Shown piece after piece: positions 32,701-43,319 of a stretch of 64,000 nucleotides of DNA (position 1 is the first letter of the stretch; every line of letters starts with the position of its first letter). The stretch covers positions 660,501 through 724,500 of the forward strand of contig JASPKZ010002338.1 in the NCBI GenBank assembly GCA_030220185.1. The letters are read 5' to 3'. Source of the stretch: Diploptera punctata (lineage: Eukaryota > Arthropoda > Insecta > Blattodea > Blaberidae). The notes beneath the pieces were generated by a model. The model had not been told where the DNA came from. It saw nothing but the letters and a program-made list of their open reading frames with translations, and ran no database searches. The position numbers and the translations under genes are program-made.

Positions 32701-33110
32701 GAAGAACTGTTACGGCCTGAGAAAGCGGTTTTCGTGCCATCTTTTCATAGGTCGACCAAGTGACCATTTCCCATTTGGACAGTAGTTCATTATTGCCTTG
32801 GAGATCCTGGATCTAGCCATTCTTGAGACATGTTCCTTCCAGTTTAGCTGATATCTGGAGATGTAGTCCAGTATTGGTGACACATTAAGTTCTTGAAGGA
32901 TTTCTACATTTTTCTTTCGATCCCATTTGGTGTAGCCAGCTGTTTGGCGCATAAATTTCATCTCACAAGCTGTTAGTCTGCTTTCATCTCTCGTCCTTAT
33001 AGTCCATGCTTCACTCCCATAACATAGGACTGGTCGAGCCATTATTTGATAAAGACGAGTACGAGTTGATTTTTGCACTAATGATGGTTTTAAAACTCTA
33101 TTAATGTATT
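32690..33110 (-). mobile_element. LINE 3' fragment
   Basis: Minus ORF 32710-33078: MARPVLCYGSEAWTI, EMKFMRQTAGYTKWDRKK, NGKWSLGRPMKRW. Same subfamily as 58379-60930. Confidence 0.75.
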
Positions 33111-33242
33111 AAAAAAATTATTATTTAAATCCATTAATTGAAATTGAAATAAAAAAAACTGTGGGTGATGAAAAAAGTCTGAATACATATTTGAAAACAC
33201 AATAAAAAACTGCAATAAGTATAACTATTGGTAATCAAATGG

Positions 33243-33520
33243 TAAAGAGAAAAATTTATGCCTGAACCGGGAATCGAACCCCGAACCTTCAGCTTCCCGT
33301 GCTGATGCTCTTAACCATTGAGCTAATCCAGGCTTCCTTCCCATCCAAGCTTAAATCCTTCCTTTACCTTACGTCTTGGTCCCACATTCAAATGCTATGA
33401 ATCATCATTCACAATGGGAAGGAAGCCTGGATTAGCTCAATGGTTAAGAGCATCAGCACAGAAAGCTGAAGGTTCGGGGTTCGATTCCCGGTTCAGGCAT
33501 AAATTTTTCTCTTTACCATT
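33243..33520. repeat. palindromic pair of tRNA-like sequences
   Basis: An antisense copy (33260-33333) and a sense copy (33427-33500) face each other across about 90 bp, enclosed by gtaaagagaaaaattta and taaatttttctctttac. The sense copy folds as a cloverleaf: acceptor GCCTGGA/TTCAGGC, A box TTAGCTCAATGG, anticodon stem TCAGC/GCTGA, B box GGTTCGATTCC. Position 33 is C instead of the near-invariant U, so a working tRNA is unlikely. Confidence 0.65.
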
Positions 33521-33704
33521 TGATTACAATAATTTAGTTGTGTACTTTAATATACTGATTTCAATCATAGTAACAGCTTTAGCTTCTTAATATTAATTTA
33601 ACAACTATTGGTACTCATGAGACAAAAATCATGTTGACCTGTGTAATTTATATTTAATAATACACTTGCGACAGAGTTAGAGGCTATATATTGGTTATGT
33701 TTAG

Positions 33705-33877
33705 GTACAGGGAAGCCGGAGTATCGGACTGGAACACCATCCCAGTGACTCCCTCTGGCAGCACCCAGGTTACAATAAACAGGCTATCTTCAGGGACTAC
33801 ATATGAGTTTCAGGTGGTTGGAAAGAATGCCCTGGGTGACGGGATGCTCAGCAAGGTGATCACTGTGCGTACTTTAG
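33705..33877 (+). CDS. tutl: tutl exon: second half of first FN3
   Basis: It encodes WYREAGVSDW (first residue split), GSTQVTINRL and the FN3 F-strand tyrosine in GTTYEFQVVGKNALGDG, ending VITVRTL. The acceptor is gtttag (to 33704) and the donor gtaaat at 33878, phase 1. From here to the second FN3 domain all exon boundaries are phase 1, so the two small exons that follow can be included or skipped without changing frame. Confidence 0.92.
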
Positions 33878-34423
33878 GTAAATATACCAAAGTGCTCCTG
33901 CTGTCTGTGTCCATATATTGTAACTTTTCTTCAGACTGTTATTTTATGCAATATCTTATATTAAGGAAACATCAAAGGAATTAAAAAAGTAAATCTTGGA
34001 ATATTCTTAGAATTTTATATGTTTTTAGAAATTGAGATTTGAATGTGCTGAATTTTATACTTGCAGATCCAATTGATACTAACAATTTCAATTTTTTTAA
34101 GTCCAAAATTCACCAAAAACATATCCCTATATATATCAGAATCAAATGGTTTAAACACAATATAACAACTAACAGTTGTAATAAAAACCATTCTTAATAT
34201 TAATATTATCATTATTGTGGTTGTTGTTATTGTCAGTATTACATTATTATTAATTTTAATACAGTAAACACTCAGTTTTACAGATTAGTTGGGGCAAATG
34301 GTTGTCCATAAAATTTGAAACTTTGTTAAATCATGAATTTTGATGACTACCTTACATATTTAATTGAAAGTATAAGTAAAATTTTAATATGATTGATGTA
34401 ATGTAAAGTGTAAAGTGATTCCA

Positions 34424-34645
34424 CAACAGGCCCGGAGGCCCTTGGGGTAGTAGGAGGTTAAGGCTCCCACTTTTTCTAGACAATCGGCACTTTATGTCAG
34501 CCGGGTTGTCAGAACAAGCATCTGGTACTCATTTCCGTTAGAGGCTGAGTCGACTCCAGGGCCATAGTGCCGCCACAGGGTTTGGGTCAGTTTAAAAATC
34601 CTGACCCCAATGGGACTTGAACCCTCGACCCTTACAGTAGATATT
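34424..34645 (-). mobile_element. SINE family C, partial
   Basis: Reverse complement of the family C body (ggcccttggggtagtaggagg; agtcgactccagggccatag). Confidence 0.68.
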
Positions 34646-34769
34646 TTGTAATGTTAAAAGATTCCGGGCTATGTGGCCTTGGTCTGTAACTGCGTTTCTT
34701 CCAGAGATTTCTCTTTCAACTGCGGAGGGCATCTTCAGTGGTGAGTGCTTCTAGGTGATGTTACCTTGT

Positions 34770-34990
34770 CGTAGACTCGACCATATGTTCATAGATGACT
34801 TGTTGCAAGAGCTCGAATTCACTGTAGTGTTCATCAATTCCTCTATGACTTTGGGAACTAACACTATCCATTTTGATGAAGAGATATTAGCTATTGAAAG
34901 GGCTCTGTCACAACTATTATTGAGAAATAAAGGAATTTCAAAAGGCTGTCATACCGTCAGACTCTCTAAGCAACTATGTAAGCCATTAAG
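34770..34990 (+). mobile_element. possible LINE RNase H fragment
   Basis: Frame from 34755 contains NTIHFDEEILAIERALSQLL, resembling the E....I..AL helix of retroelement RNase H. Short, with no catalytic set. Confidence 0.45.
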
Positions 34991-35125
34991 GTAGAATATT
35001 TTTATCACTCACCTCATATTGTTCTTCTTATTTGATTATAAACTAGTTTCGGAACATAGTTTCTGTTCCATCCTCAGTATCGTCACGACCGTTGTTCTGT
35101 CGTCTTAATGAATATACCTCATAGT
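34990..35125 (-). mobile_element. Penelope-like left half
   Basis: Matches the left arm of 44090-44350 (aaggtagaat, cactcacctcatattgttc) and carries the same hammerhead on the minus strand. The right arm is missing. Confidence 0.7.
35036..35082 (-). ncRNA. hammerhead ribozyme motif
   Basis: Minus strand: stem I ATA/TAT, CTGAGGA, T, stem II GGAAC/GTTCC, GAAA, self-complementary ACTAGT, U at the cleavage position. Same family as 44143-44185. Confidence 0.7.
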
Positions 35126-35767
35126 GAGAATTCCTAAAATAAGTATCTAAGCCATATCGTCTTCCAGCAACATCTCTGTCCATAACATTGAGGGTTTACT
35201 GTATTATTATTAATATAATTATCGGATTATTTTATATTATTAATTATTTAAATAATAATTTATCAAAGTTCGTAATTTTTAAAAAATAATTGAAATAGAG
35301 AAAAGTGGGGAGTATTACTTTTGTCACCTTTTCCTAATTAAAATATTGTTATTACAGTGTCAGATAGACAATATAATGGTACATGTGCTTTTTTATTTAA
35401 TTTTTGTTTGAAATCTTACATGAAAATTGAAATTGGATGACTGGTTGTTTGAAATGATATCACAAGATGTTCAATTGTTTCACTTGTATTGTAACACAGT
35501 AACACAACAGGTGTAGTTTACATGAAAGAAAATGTATTGTAATTATGTAAAATACTTTTTACTGCTGTTCTTTTAACCTGATTTTAAAGCAGTGTCTGAA
35601 ACTACTTGTTCATGTGGGATTCTATAGAATTATTCCTCAGTAGCTCAACTGATTAGATCATTAGAAAACCTCTCTTCAAATTCCATTCTAGGAATAAAAT
35701 TGTAGGAACTTGGAAAAGAAACAGTTACATTCATTTGTTTTTTAAATACAATAGAAAGTAACATTAA

Positions 35768-36376
35768 GGGTCGTATGTTAGAACATTACTCTCTACTCAA
35801 ATTACTTCCAATCACTAGTGAGCTGATTCACCGTGAGCAATTGCTGAGAATGAATTAACGGCCGACTTATCGGTCATGCACGAGAGTCGACGTTTTCGTA
35901 TATTGGCAACGAATTACCCAGAATTCTCAGCGATAAAACCACTTCCGTTATTTTCGTCTGCTATAGAGGAATGCATTTATGCTTGCATCCCGCAAATAAT
36001 ACCGTATACAAACACGTCTGCGACACGCAATATTACGCCGATTCTCCTGTTCTTCCAGTTGAATTCTTTGGTAGACTCTATCAAATTCCTCTTCTTCTCC
36101 GTGTATACCGAAAACATGATCGAAGTCTTCAAGGTCCGACATCTTGGATAAATGTTGGATAAAGCAGCAAAGTACATCGATTACCATCGGTTCCCGTTCG
36201 GTTCCCTTCGGGATTTTAATTTGAGTTGCTCATTTAAGCTACCTCCGCAGGTAGCTTACAAATTTAACCAATTATTATCGCATGAACAGATTTCTGAGTA
36301 AGCAAAATCGTATTAGCATACAACTTGCTCAGGAGAGAAGGCATTTTACTGTCTAATGCGTCCAAACATGCGACCC
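35768..36376. mobile_element. Harbinger-like non-autonomous element, copy 2
   Basis: Ends GGGTCGTATG and CATGCGACCC are inverted repeats with exact TAA duplications (35765-35767, 36377-36379), as for PIF/Harbinger. The minus strand has MSDLEDFDHVFGIHGEEEE and VYQRIQLEEQENRRNI, perhaps the start of a transposase or its partner protein. Confidence 0.6.
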
Positions 36377-36379
36377 TAA

Positions 36380-36540
36380 GAAGTTTAAGGTAGAATTTTT
36401 TTTATCACTCACCTCATATTAAGAAGTTTGTTTAATAATTAAAACATTTTGCCTGTTCATTCTTACCTCTTATAGTTGTTTTTGTCGAACATATGTTTCA
36501 AGGCTTCTTAGCCCCATTGTCAGTGATCATAGTTTGTAAT
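36380..36540 (-). mobile_element. two truncated Penelope-like left ends
   Basis: The start of the 44090-type left end (tcactcacctcatatt) is followed by the 19190-type left arm (cttacctcttatag...gtcgaacatatgtttcaagg). Its hammerhead core reads CTGACAA on the minus strand, a G8 change. Confidence 0.6.
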
Positions 36541-37579
36541 TTTCTCTTCAAATATAATTTATCCTTCAGTGAGAAGTGTTAAATCAATAATAAAATCATC
36601 AATAATATGTAGATTTTATGACCAATGTCTCTCAAGTGTCTTTTTAGATTATTCAACAATAGAATTGTTGATGAAAAGATTATAGATGGACAGTATGATC
36701 AATAGTGACTTAAATATCCTGGAAATTGAGGGACAGATTGAGCTTACTAGGAATAATAAAATCGGGGTCCAGTGAGAGAATCAGTAATTTTTTCTCTGTA
36801 GTCAATATGATTACGGTACTGCTGTGTTACGAGTGAGGCTGTAACACAATTTCAGATGCCGTTTTTTCACTTATGCTAACATGCTTTCCCCTAAGCTTGC
36901 TGTAATTTCTTAAATGCTTTAAGTGGCTTTAAAATAGGTTTATCAATTTATCTAAAAAGAATCAGATCTGTCATTTTGAAGAGTGCACATTTATTGAATT
37001 CAAAAGTCATTACTTTCAATTTATTATATTAATAATTTAATTTTTATTATTGTTGCTAACTTGGAAATATTTTATTATTATTTGTTTATTTATTAATAGC
37101 TAATGTGTTTTTACCACCAGCCATGCGCTGTTATACTTGCCCGGAAATCTTGTCATCAATAAAAGACAAAAATGGTTATTGTGAATTATCCGTAGAAGAT
37201 AAACATATGCTGTCGCAGACTTTTTTGTAGAGGTTTTTTGAGATGTTCAATTCTGTGTACATTAATTTGATATATTTGTTATGGTTTAGGCAGTGTAAGC
37301 CATTTAAGCGTCAAAATAGTGATTTTATTTCACATTTTTCACTACAAAGGGTGATTTTTAGGGGTGAAGGGGTTGAATATCATAACTCTTTTATAGCATA
37401 TGTTCATCCTGGGAATCTCCTGAATATTTTCCAAAAAAACCATCAAAATCGGATCAACGGTATGGCCACACATAGAATACGAACAAACAAACAAATTTAC
37501 CTTTTATAGGAATTAATCACTATGAGGTTTAATTTATGGTAAAATCAAATGTTTCTTACTCTCCTCATATAGATATTCT

Positions 37580-37626
37580 AAGTAGATCGCGATTTCGAGA
37601 CCATCATGGTCTCATCTTCAGTACTT
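37580..37626 (-). ncRNA. hammerhead ribozyme motif (best formed in the window)
   Basis: Minus strand: stem I AAGTA/TACTT (5 bp), CTGAAGA, T, stem II GAGACC/GGTCTC with ATGAT loop, GAAA, self-complementary ATCGCGAT, C at the cleavage position. All core bases are canonical. Confidence 0.85.
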
Positions 37627-37679
37627 TTTTTGGCGACTGATGTTATGAAGAATTCCAATCAACATAACATCACCAAAAA

Positions 37680-37726
37680 AAGTACTGAAGATGAGACTGT
37701 TACGGTCTTGAAATCGCGATCTACTT
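37680..37726 (+). ncRNA. hammerhead ribozyme motif
   Basis: Mirror of 37580-37626: AAGTA/TACTT, CTGAAGA at 37685-37691, stem II GAGAC/GTCTT with 7-nt loop, GAAA, ATCGCGAT, C. Confidence 0.82.
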
Positions 37727-37799
37727 AGAATATTTATATGAGGAGAGGTAAGAAACATTTAATTTTGCCATAAACAAACACATATTGATTTTTATATAT

Positions 37800-38010
37800 T
37801 AGATTAGACATGACTGCTTGAATAAACACCTACACAGAATTGGCATAACAGATTCACCTAAATGCCCTTTTTGCAATTTAAATGAAGATATGGAAAGAAA
37901 CCATCTCCTCCGTTGTCCAGCTTTTGTAGAAGAGACCAGCCTTTCTGCTAAATATTGGAGTGCAAGAGAGCGAATGATTTCATTATCAAGTGCTCGACAT
38001 TAGATACCAA
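37800..38010 (+). mobile_element. LINE C-terminal zinc-knuckle fragment
   Basis: ORF 37818-38003 reads HRIGITDSPKCPFCNLNED, HLLRCPAF, LSAKYWSARERM. A similar C-terminal end is at 60530-60706 and an antisense copy at 15690-15990. Confidence 0.7.
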
Positions 38011-38014
38011 CCAA

Positions 38015-39290
38015 CCATATATTAGATTAACTACGAATGAAAAATGTTGTAATTGTTCTAATAGTAGGCCAGTGTTTTACCTCATATTATCACTTCATAT
38101 TGGTTATGTACGTATAAATTTATGATAAATATTATTCTTTTTTTGTATGTTGTGTCTGTTTAAATGATAGATCTGTATCTTTTAGTGTTGATGCAGATGA
38201 TTGGTATGCAAATTAATAAAAGTAAATTCAGAAGGACAATGGTGATAATTTCAAGAGATTAGAAATGTGATGTTGGAAAATTAATTTCAGAATTGAATGA
38301 GGTACAGGTACATTACAATTTTCATATATTATGAAAAGAGAATGATTGGAAAATTCACACCAATGTAACATTTTATACAGCATTTTTCTTTTATTTACAA
38401 ATATTATTGAGTAATTGATTGATTAAAGTTTATTTAAATAAAAAAAATTGCAAGGAAGTTTGGCAGAAATAACCATAAGCCACATTTCTATACAAATATT
38501 TTGTTACAATTCTATTATCCACCTATAGATGTTTCCAACAAGTACATAATAACAGAGTACACAAACAAAACACCATTTTAATTGTGACTCCTGTTTTCAG
38601 AATGTATGATTATTTAAATTATTTTCCTATAAAGTTTTGTTCAATTGCAAAGACCTATGATGAAGCCTTCAGCCCCCTCCCATTCCATTATTTTTAGGGG
38701 TAGAATTCTCTCTTTATAAGGCTCTATATCTTTCTGCATATTCTAAATTTACAGGTTCATTTAAATTGTAAAAGATCATATAGCTTAAAATTTTGATCAA
38801 CTTTATGAGTCAAGAGTAATTTAATATTTCTTCCTTCCCTATACCAAATTCCCTTTTTCACCTATATTTTCAAATCTCATAGTAGAATTTTTAATTTCTT
38901 TGAACCTGATGGTATTACACATTTGAGATGATGGTATAATTTCCCTTTTTTCTTTCAACGGGAAGCTAACATATCTATAATTCCCTAGTAAAGCTACAAA
39001 GCATAGCATGAAAATGCTGTGATTGCAATGAAAGACCTGCCTTAAGGCAGAACAGTATAGAGTAGAATAGAATTCTAATTCCATGACACCATAATGTTTG
39101 GACTGTTTAGCATAAAAGTATCTCAGTGAGAGAAGGTTGGTAGAAAAACTAACACACTTTAATTAAGCCTGAAAGATCTGCTAATCAATTAATAATTTAG
39201 GTCCTCCTTAACATTTTGGGGATTAGAATTATGAAGTAATAACAGGATTAATATAAAAAACTGGGTCTTAAAAAACTTATTTATCTTTCA
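38015..39290. other. intronic AT-rich DNA, nothing recognised
   Basis: No palindrome, LINE motif or exon-like block found over 1.2 kb. Confidence 0.5.
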
Positions 39291-39420
39291 CAGGAAAAAA
39301 CACTATGAGGTTTAATTTAAGAATTAAAATTTAATTTTAGGAAGTTATATTTTGAGGTTATTTTAATTATATTATTTTGGTCTGGACATCTTACCTCAAT
39401 ATTAATGTTGATTTGTTCTT

Positions 39421-39462
39421 GGACATGTTTCACAAACAATTCTCTGTTTTATCTTCAGCTTT
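39421..39462 (-). ncRNA. hammerhead ribozyme motif
   Basis: Minus strand: CTGAAGA, T, stem II from AAAACA with partner TGTTTG, GAAA (preceded by an extra base), ACATGT, C. Inner element, left arm; the right-arm counterpart is at about 39591-39634. Confidence 0.6.
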
Positions 39463-39735
39463 CCCAGACTGGTTTTATTTAGTTGCATTATGTTGCACCA
39501 CCTGGATGTCGATGTCAGCTCCATCCTGATGGAGCTGACATCGACATCCAGGTGGTGCAACATAATGCAACATAAATAAAACCAGTCGGGAAAGCTGAAG
39601 ATAAAACAGAGAATTGTTTTGAAACAGTCCAAGAACAAATCAACATTAATATTGAGGTAAGATGTCCAGACCAAAAATAATATAATTAAGAATTAAAGTC
39701 ATGTTTTTATTACCTCACCTTATATCTTTTTTCTT

Positions 39736-39774
39736 CTAGACTGCAATTTCGGAGCTTAACTCCATCATCAGTAG
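39736..39774 (-). ncRNA. hammerhead ribozyme motif
   Basis: Minus strand: stem I CTA/TAG, CTGATGA, T, stem II GGAG/CTCC, GAAA, stem III region ATTGCAGT (one change from palindromic ACTGCAGT), C. Confidence 0.75.
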
Positions 39775-39832
39775 CTTCTGGTTGACCGGTGTTATGTCGT
39801 TTCTTGGCGGTTTTACACCGGTCGAACAGAGG

Positions 39833-39871
39833 CTACTGATGATGGAGTTAAGCTCCGAAACTGAAGTCTAG
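39833..39871 (+). ncRNA. hammerhead ribozyme motif
   Basis: Stem I CTA (39833-39835)/TAG (39869-39871), CTGATGA at 39836-39842, stem II GGAG/CTCC, GAAA at 39857-39860, stem III region ACTGAAGT (one change from ACTGCAGT), C at 39868. Confidence 0.8.
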
Positions 39872-40679
39872 AAGAAAAAGGATATGAGGTGAGGTAATAA
39901 AAACCTTAATTTAATTCTTAAAATAACTGTTCCTATAAAATCTGGGCGGGGCCTATATATATGATAACAAGATGATAGTCCACAATGAAATGTAGGAGGC
40001 TTGACTCATAAAAAGGGGAAAAAGCTACATGATAGCTTACAAAACCAGAACATGTATATATTTATCATGTCGAGAACAATTATCACAGAAGATTGGATGA
40101 AGTACTATAGTTTTAAAAACTATTAATTTCTCTGTGAAGTAGGAATATGGGCTGTTTCTTGACTGGCAAATTTCTCAATTCTCCTCCTGACTTTTCTATT
40201 CTTTATTCATGCTTATGAGTGTTTTAATTGAATAAAGAGATGTCATGCCAGAATAATGTAAGTGTCAGCCGTATGTCAAAATATGATTCTTCTATTAACC
40301 CATTGGAGACTTCTCCCTCGTGAGCAGGTAGAAAGTCCAAACTGCTCAAGGACGACCTACACTCGTTGTGTTAAAACTCTCCGCTATAAGAAGTTGGCTC
40401 TATCTTTACTGATTAAAAATGTATGTTCGCCATCCGTAAAATTTTTTGCTGGTTTATATAAAGCATATATATAGTCCTTGTATATTGTATAGTTTATTAT
40501 GGATATAATTTATAGAATAATATATTTTAGGTATTTATTACGGTAAAATATGTATGTAGTTCCAATGTTTTTTTTTTCGAATATCATGGTTGTAAATTTA
40601 ACTTTTTTAGAAATACGTTCAGTTCAAACTCTCTAAACAGAATAAAACGGCACGATTTGGAATAACATACTAGAAATTG

Positions 40680-41215
40680 TACTCTTCAGGATATGATTCA
40701 AATAAACACTGGACAAGATGCTCATGAAAATGCAGATTTTACAGCAAATGAGAGTGTAGTCCTAGAATTAGCAAACCTGTTCGTAGAGAAAGGTTACACA
40801 TTATAATTGTGTTCTCCTAATTTATTTTTAGAGCTGAGTAGACGAGAGATATATTAGGGACAGTAAAATCTAACAGAAGAAATATGCCTATGGATTTAGT
40901 GAACATCAAATTGGAAAAAAAAAGGAAAACTAACAACATCATCTTGTTTGAGACTTCTAGCATAGAAGTGGAAAGATAGGAAACACATTTATTTATTATC
41001 ATCCAAACACGAAAATGCCGACATGACTGACACCAGTAAGAAGCTATGGAAGAATAAAGATGGAGAACAAGAAGAAAAAATCATAAAGGCTAAATGTTTT
41101 CTAGAATACAATAAAGGTATGGGAGGAGAAGATCGACATGACAAGATTGTGGCTTTGTTTTCCAGTAATGATGAGATTTGTAAAGTGCTATAGAAAAATT
41201 GCTTTTTACATTATA
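40680..41215 (+). pseudogene. piggyBac-type transposase remnant
   Basis: Broken frames give SVVLELANLFVEKGYTL (40755-40805), then RRNMPMDLVNIKLEKKRKTNN (with shifts) and FLEYNKGMGGEDRHDK (41098-41146), the YNK.MGG.D..D motif of piggyBac transposases (V to E in this copy). A possible 5' end is TTAA-CCCATTGGAG at 40295. No matching 3' end was found. Confidence 0.72.
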
Positions 41216-41589
41216 AATAATTTGAGAAGATATATAGCAAGAACTTTCTATAATTTGATAATGTATAGGCCTATGCTTTTATATGTTTAGTTTAATTTAT
41301 TTTTATAATATGCAGTATTATATAATTTTGTTATTTTTTACCGTTCCTGTTAGAACATGTGATTCGTGTTTACTTTAAATATAATGACCGAGAAATGTTA
41401 GTAAAAGATGGTTTTTGAAATATTAATCAACTTTCACAGCCTTCAAACTAACAATAGATAACGGTTAAATTGCAAGAAAGAGGATTGTACACAGGCCACA
41501 TTCCTTTCCTATTCATAAAGTGCAAAAACTAAAAGAAAAAACAGGGGTAAACAAACTATCTGAAGACGATTTTATTATAATTTAACACT

Positions 41590-41720
41590 TCTCATAGAAG
41601 GATAAATTATATTTGAAGAGAAAAATTTTCGCCTAGACCGGGACTCGAACCCGGGACCCTTGGCTTTCCGGTCTAGGCGAAAATTTTTCTCTTCAAATAT
41701 AATTTATCCTTCTATGAGAA
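41590..41720. repeat. collapsed tRNA-like foldback
   Basis: gaagagaaaaattttcgcctagacc, a partial antisense tRNA-like piece, then ggtctaggcgaaaatttttc. The other tRNA half is deleted. Confidence 0.6.
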
Positions 41721-41884
41721 GTGTTAAATTAATAATAAAATCGTCAATAGAAGCCCTACTGGCTATAAAGTAGTGTTAAATTCCCAATAAATGTCTTCTT
41801 AACTAAGAAGCCGCCATTTGCAAAGATAGAAGCTATGGTTTCAAGCATTTGGCGCGAGGGAATTACAATTACGTACATAAGAGA

Positions 41885-42003
41885 AAAATTTTCGTCTAGA
41901 TCGTACTCGCCTCGGTAGCTCAGTTGGTAGAGCACTTGGCCCGGAAAGCCAAGGGTCCTGGGTTCGAGTCCCGGTCTAGGCGAAAATTTTTCTCTTCAAA
42001 TAT
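41885..42003 (+). repeat. tRNA-like sequence in AGAGAAAAATT brackets
   Basis: gagaaaaattttcg at the left and cgaaaatttttctcttcaaa at the right flank a tRNA-like unit at 41909-41981: A box TAGCTCAGTTGG, B box GGTTCGAGTCC, acceptor GCCTCGG/TCTAGGC with one mismatch. The anticodon stem is 6 bp and position 33 is C, so it is probably a pol III-type repeat head rather than a tRNA gene. Confidence 0.6.
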
Positions 42004-42162
42004 AAACTATCTGAAATCCATTTGTGATAGAACGCAGTATGCATGGTCTGGGTATTCAGATTTAAAATCCAATGCAGCCGGAGTAGCGCTGGGGAGACTT
42101 AAATGGGCTTCCAGTGAACTTACCTGGCGCTTTAAACGTGTCTTCAATGGGTTAATAATGCT

Positions 42163-42690
42163 GAGCAACAAAAAATACACTTTTTTGTCTCAGAAAGAAA
42201 AATATGCGAAACTGATAGTATTTTTTCTCCTGAATTCAAATATAATCGGATTTTCTCCATCACGCAAGGTTTCCGAGAGACAGAAATTTATAATTTCAAA
42301 CACATTAATATTTTCTACATTCGTAACTACACAATATTCGAACATTCAGACTCAGCTAGAAAGTAAGAAATGACCATTTTTTGCTAAATTTTGCCTGTGG
42401 AGCATCCCTCTTGATGGTCCAACAATAATCGGCCAGCATATTAGGATTTCATTTACCTTGATATCTCTTTTCAATAGCTGAAACCATTTGAGTTAGCTCA
42501 TTTGGTTTTATTTTACAATGGACAAAAAAATTTTTATTAAAAAAAATTATTTAAATCCATTAATTGAAATTGAAATAAAAAAAACATGGGTGATGGAGAA
42601 ATTCTGAATACATATTTGAAAACATGATAAAAAAACTGCATTAAGTACAACTATTGGTACTCATGAAACAAAAATCATGTTGACCAGTGT
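42163..42690 (-). mobile_element. second copy of the 32263-type element
   Basis: Matches 32263-32540 (gcaacaaaaaatacacttttt; gcctgtggagcatccctctt) and then 33115-33640 (aaaaactgca...tactcatgaaacaaaaatcatgttgacc). In the first copy a LINE and a tRNA-like pair lie between these parts. Confidence 0.55.
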
Positions 42691-42924
42691 TATTATCCAC
42701 AATTTCCAATTTTAAACTTTTTAACATAATCTTTAGTGTCACCTATGCAGAAAGATTTCGTCTTCATTGTAGATTATTATCTATTATACTTTATGTTATA
42801 TCACCATTATCAACTTTTATAAGATTCCTGATGTGTTCCGTTGAGGTATTATTCAAAATTAAAATATAAAATAATGGAATATTCACCTGAAAGGTCCGTC
42901 TCCTCAACTTGATTAATTATTTAA

Positions 42925-42960
42925 CTGTAGCGCTTTCGGGACTAGTCCCATCATCGGCAG
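42925..42960 (-). ncRNA. hammerhead-like motif
   Basis: Minus strand: stem I CTG/CAG, core CCGATGA (U4 to C), T, stem II GGGAC/GTCCC, GAAA, self-complementary AGCGCT, A. Confidence 0.65.
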
Positions 42961-43283
42961 GATTCAAAACTGGTGTTTCACTGAAGATCTGGTAGAGGGG
43001 TTACATGTATTGGGTTCGTTCTCGTTTATCAGATTGTCGTTGTTGTGAGCTGCTTTCATGATTTGCATCTCATCGAGTACGTTTATCTTCACTGGATTAT
43101 TAAATATTGAAAACACCCTAACAGTAATGCACAGAGAAAATAATCCAACGAAGAAGATAAACGTACTCGAAGAGATGGAAATCATGAAAGCAGCTCACAA
43201 CAACGACAATCTGATAAACGAAAATGAACCCAATACATGTAACCCCCTCTACCAGATCTTCAGTGAAACACCAGTTTTGAATC

Positions 43284-43319
43284 CTGCCGATGATGGGACA
43301 AGTCCCGAAAGCGCTACAG
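43284..43319 (+). ncRNA. hammerhead-like motif
   Basis: CTG 43284-43286, core CCGATGA, T, GGGAC/GTCCC with aa loop, GAAA 43307-43310, AGCGCT, A, CAG 43317-43319. It overlaps the last codons of the Penelope-like C-terminal frame. Confidence 0.65.

Larger units (their letters stand above)
37505..37790. mobile_element. Penelope-like palindrome with two intact hammerheads
   Basis: Box attaatcactatgaggttt, left flank tttcttactctcctcatat, mirrored by atatgaggagaggtaagaaa. The central spacer is only about 55 bp. Both arms carry a full hammerhead. Confidence 0.85.
39296..39925. mobile_element. nested Penelope-like palindromes
   Basis: The outer element begins cactatgaggtttaatttaag at 39300, resumes near 39690 (attaagaattaaag, ttacctcacc) and ends with ggtgaggtaataaaaacc. 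A second palindrome (39345-39690, agtt atattttgaggtt, tctggacatcttacctc) is inserted in its left flank. Confidence 0.78.

Noticed and set aside
41909..41981. Functional tRNA gene
   Set aside because: Lengthened anticodon stem, C at position 33, an acceptor mismatch and several degraded sister copies point to a repeat.
41924..42373. ORF of 149 codons
   Set aside because: It begins within the tRNA-like unit and runs into an unrelated repeat; the minus ORF at 56891-57145 is the same artefact in another copy.
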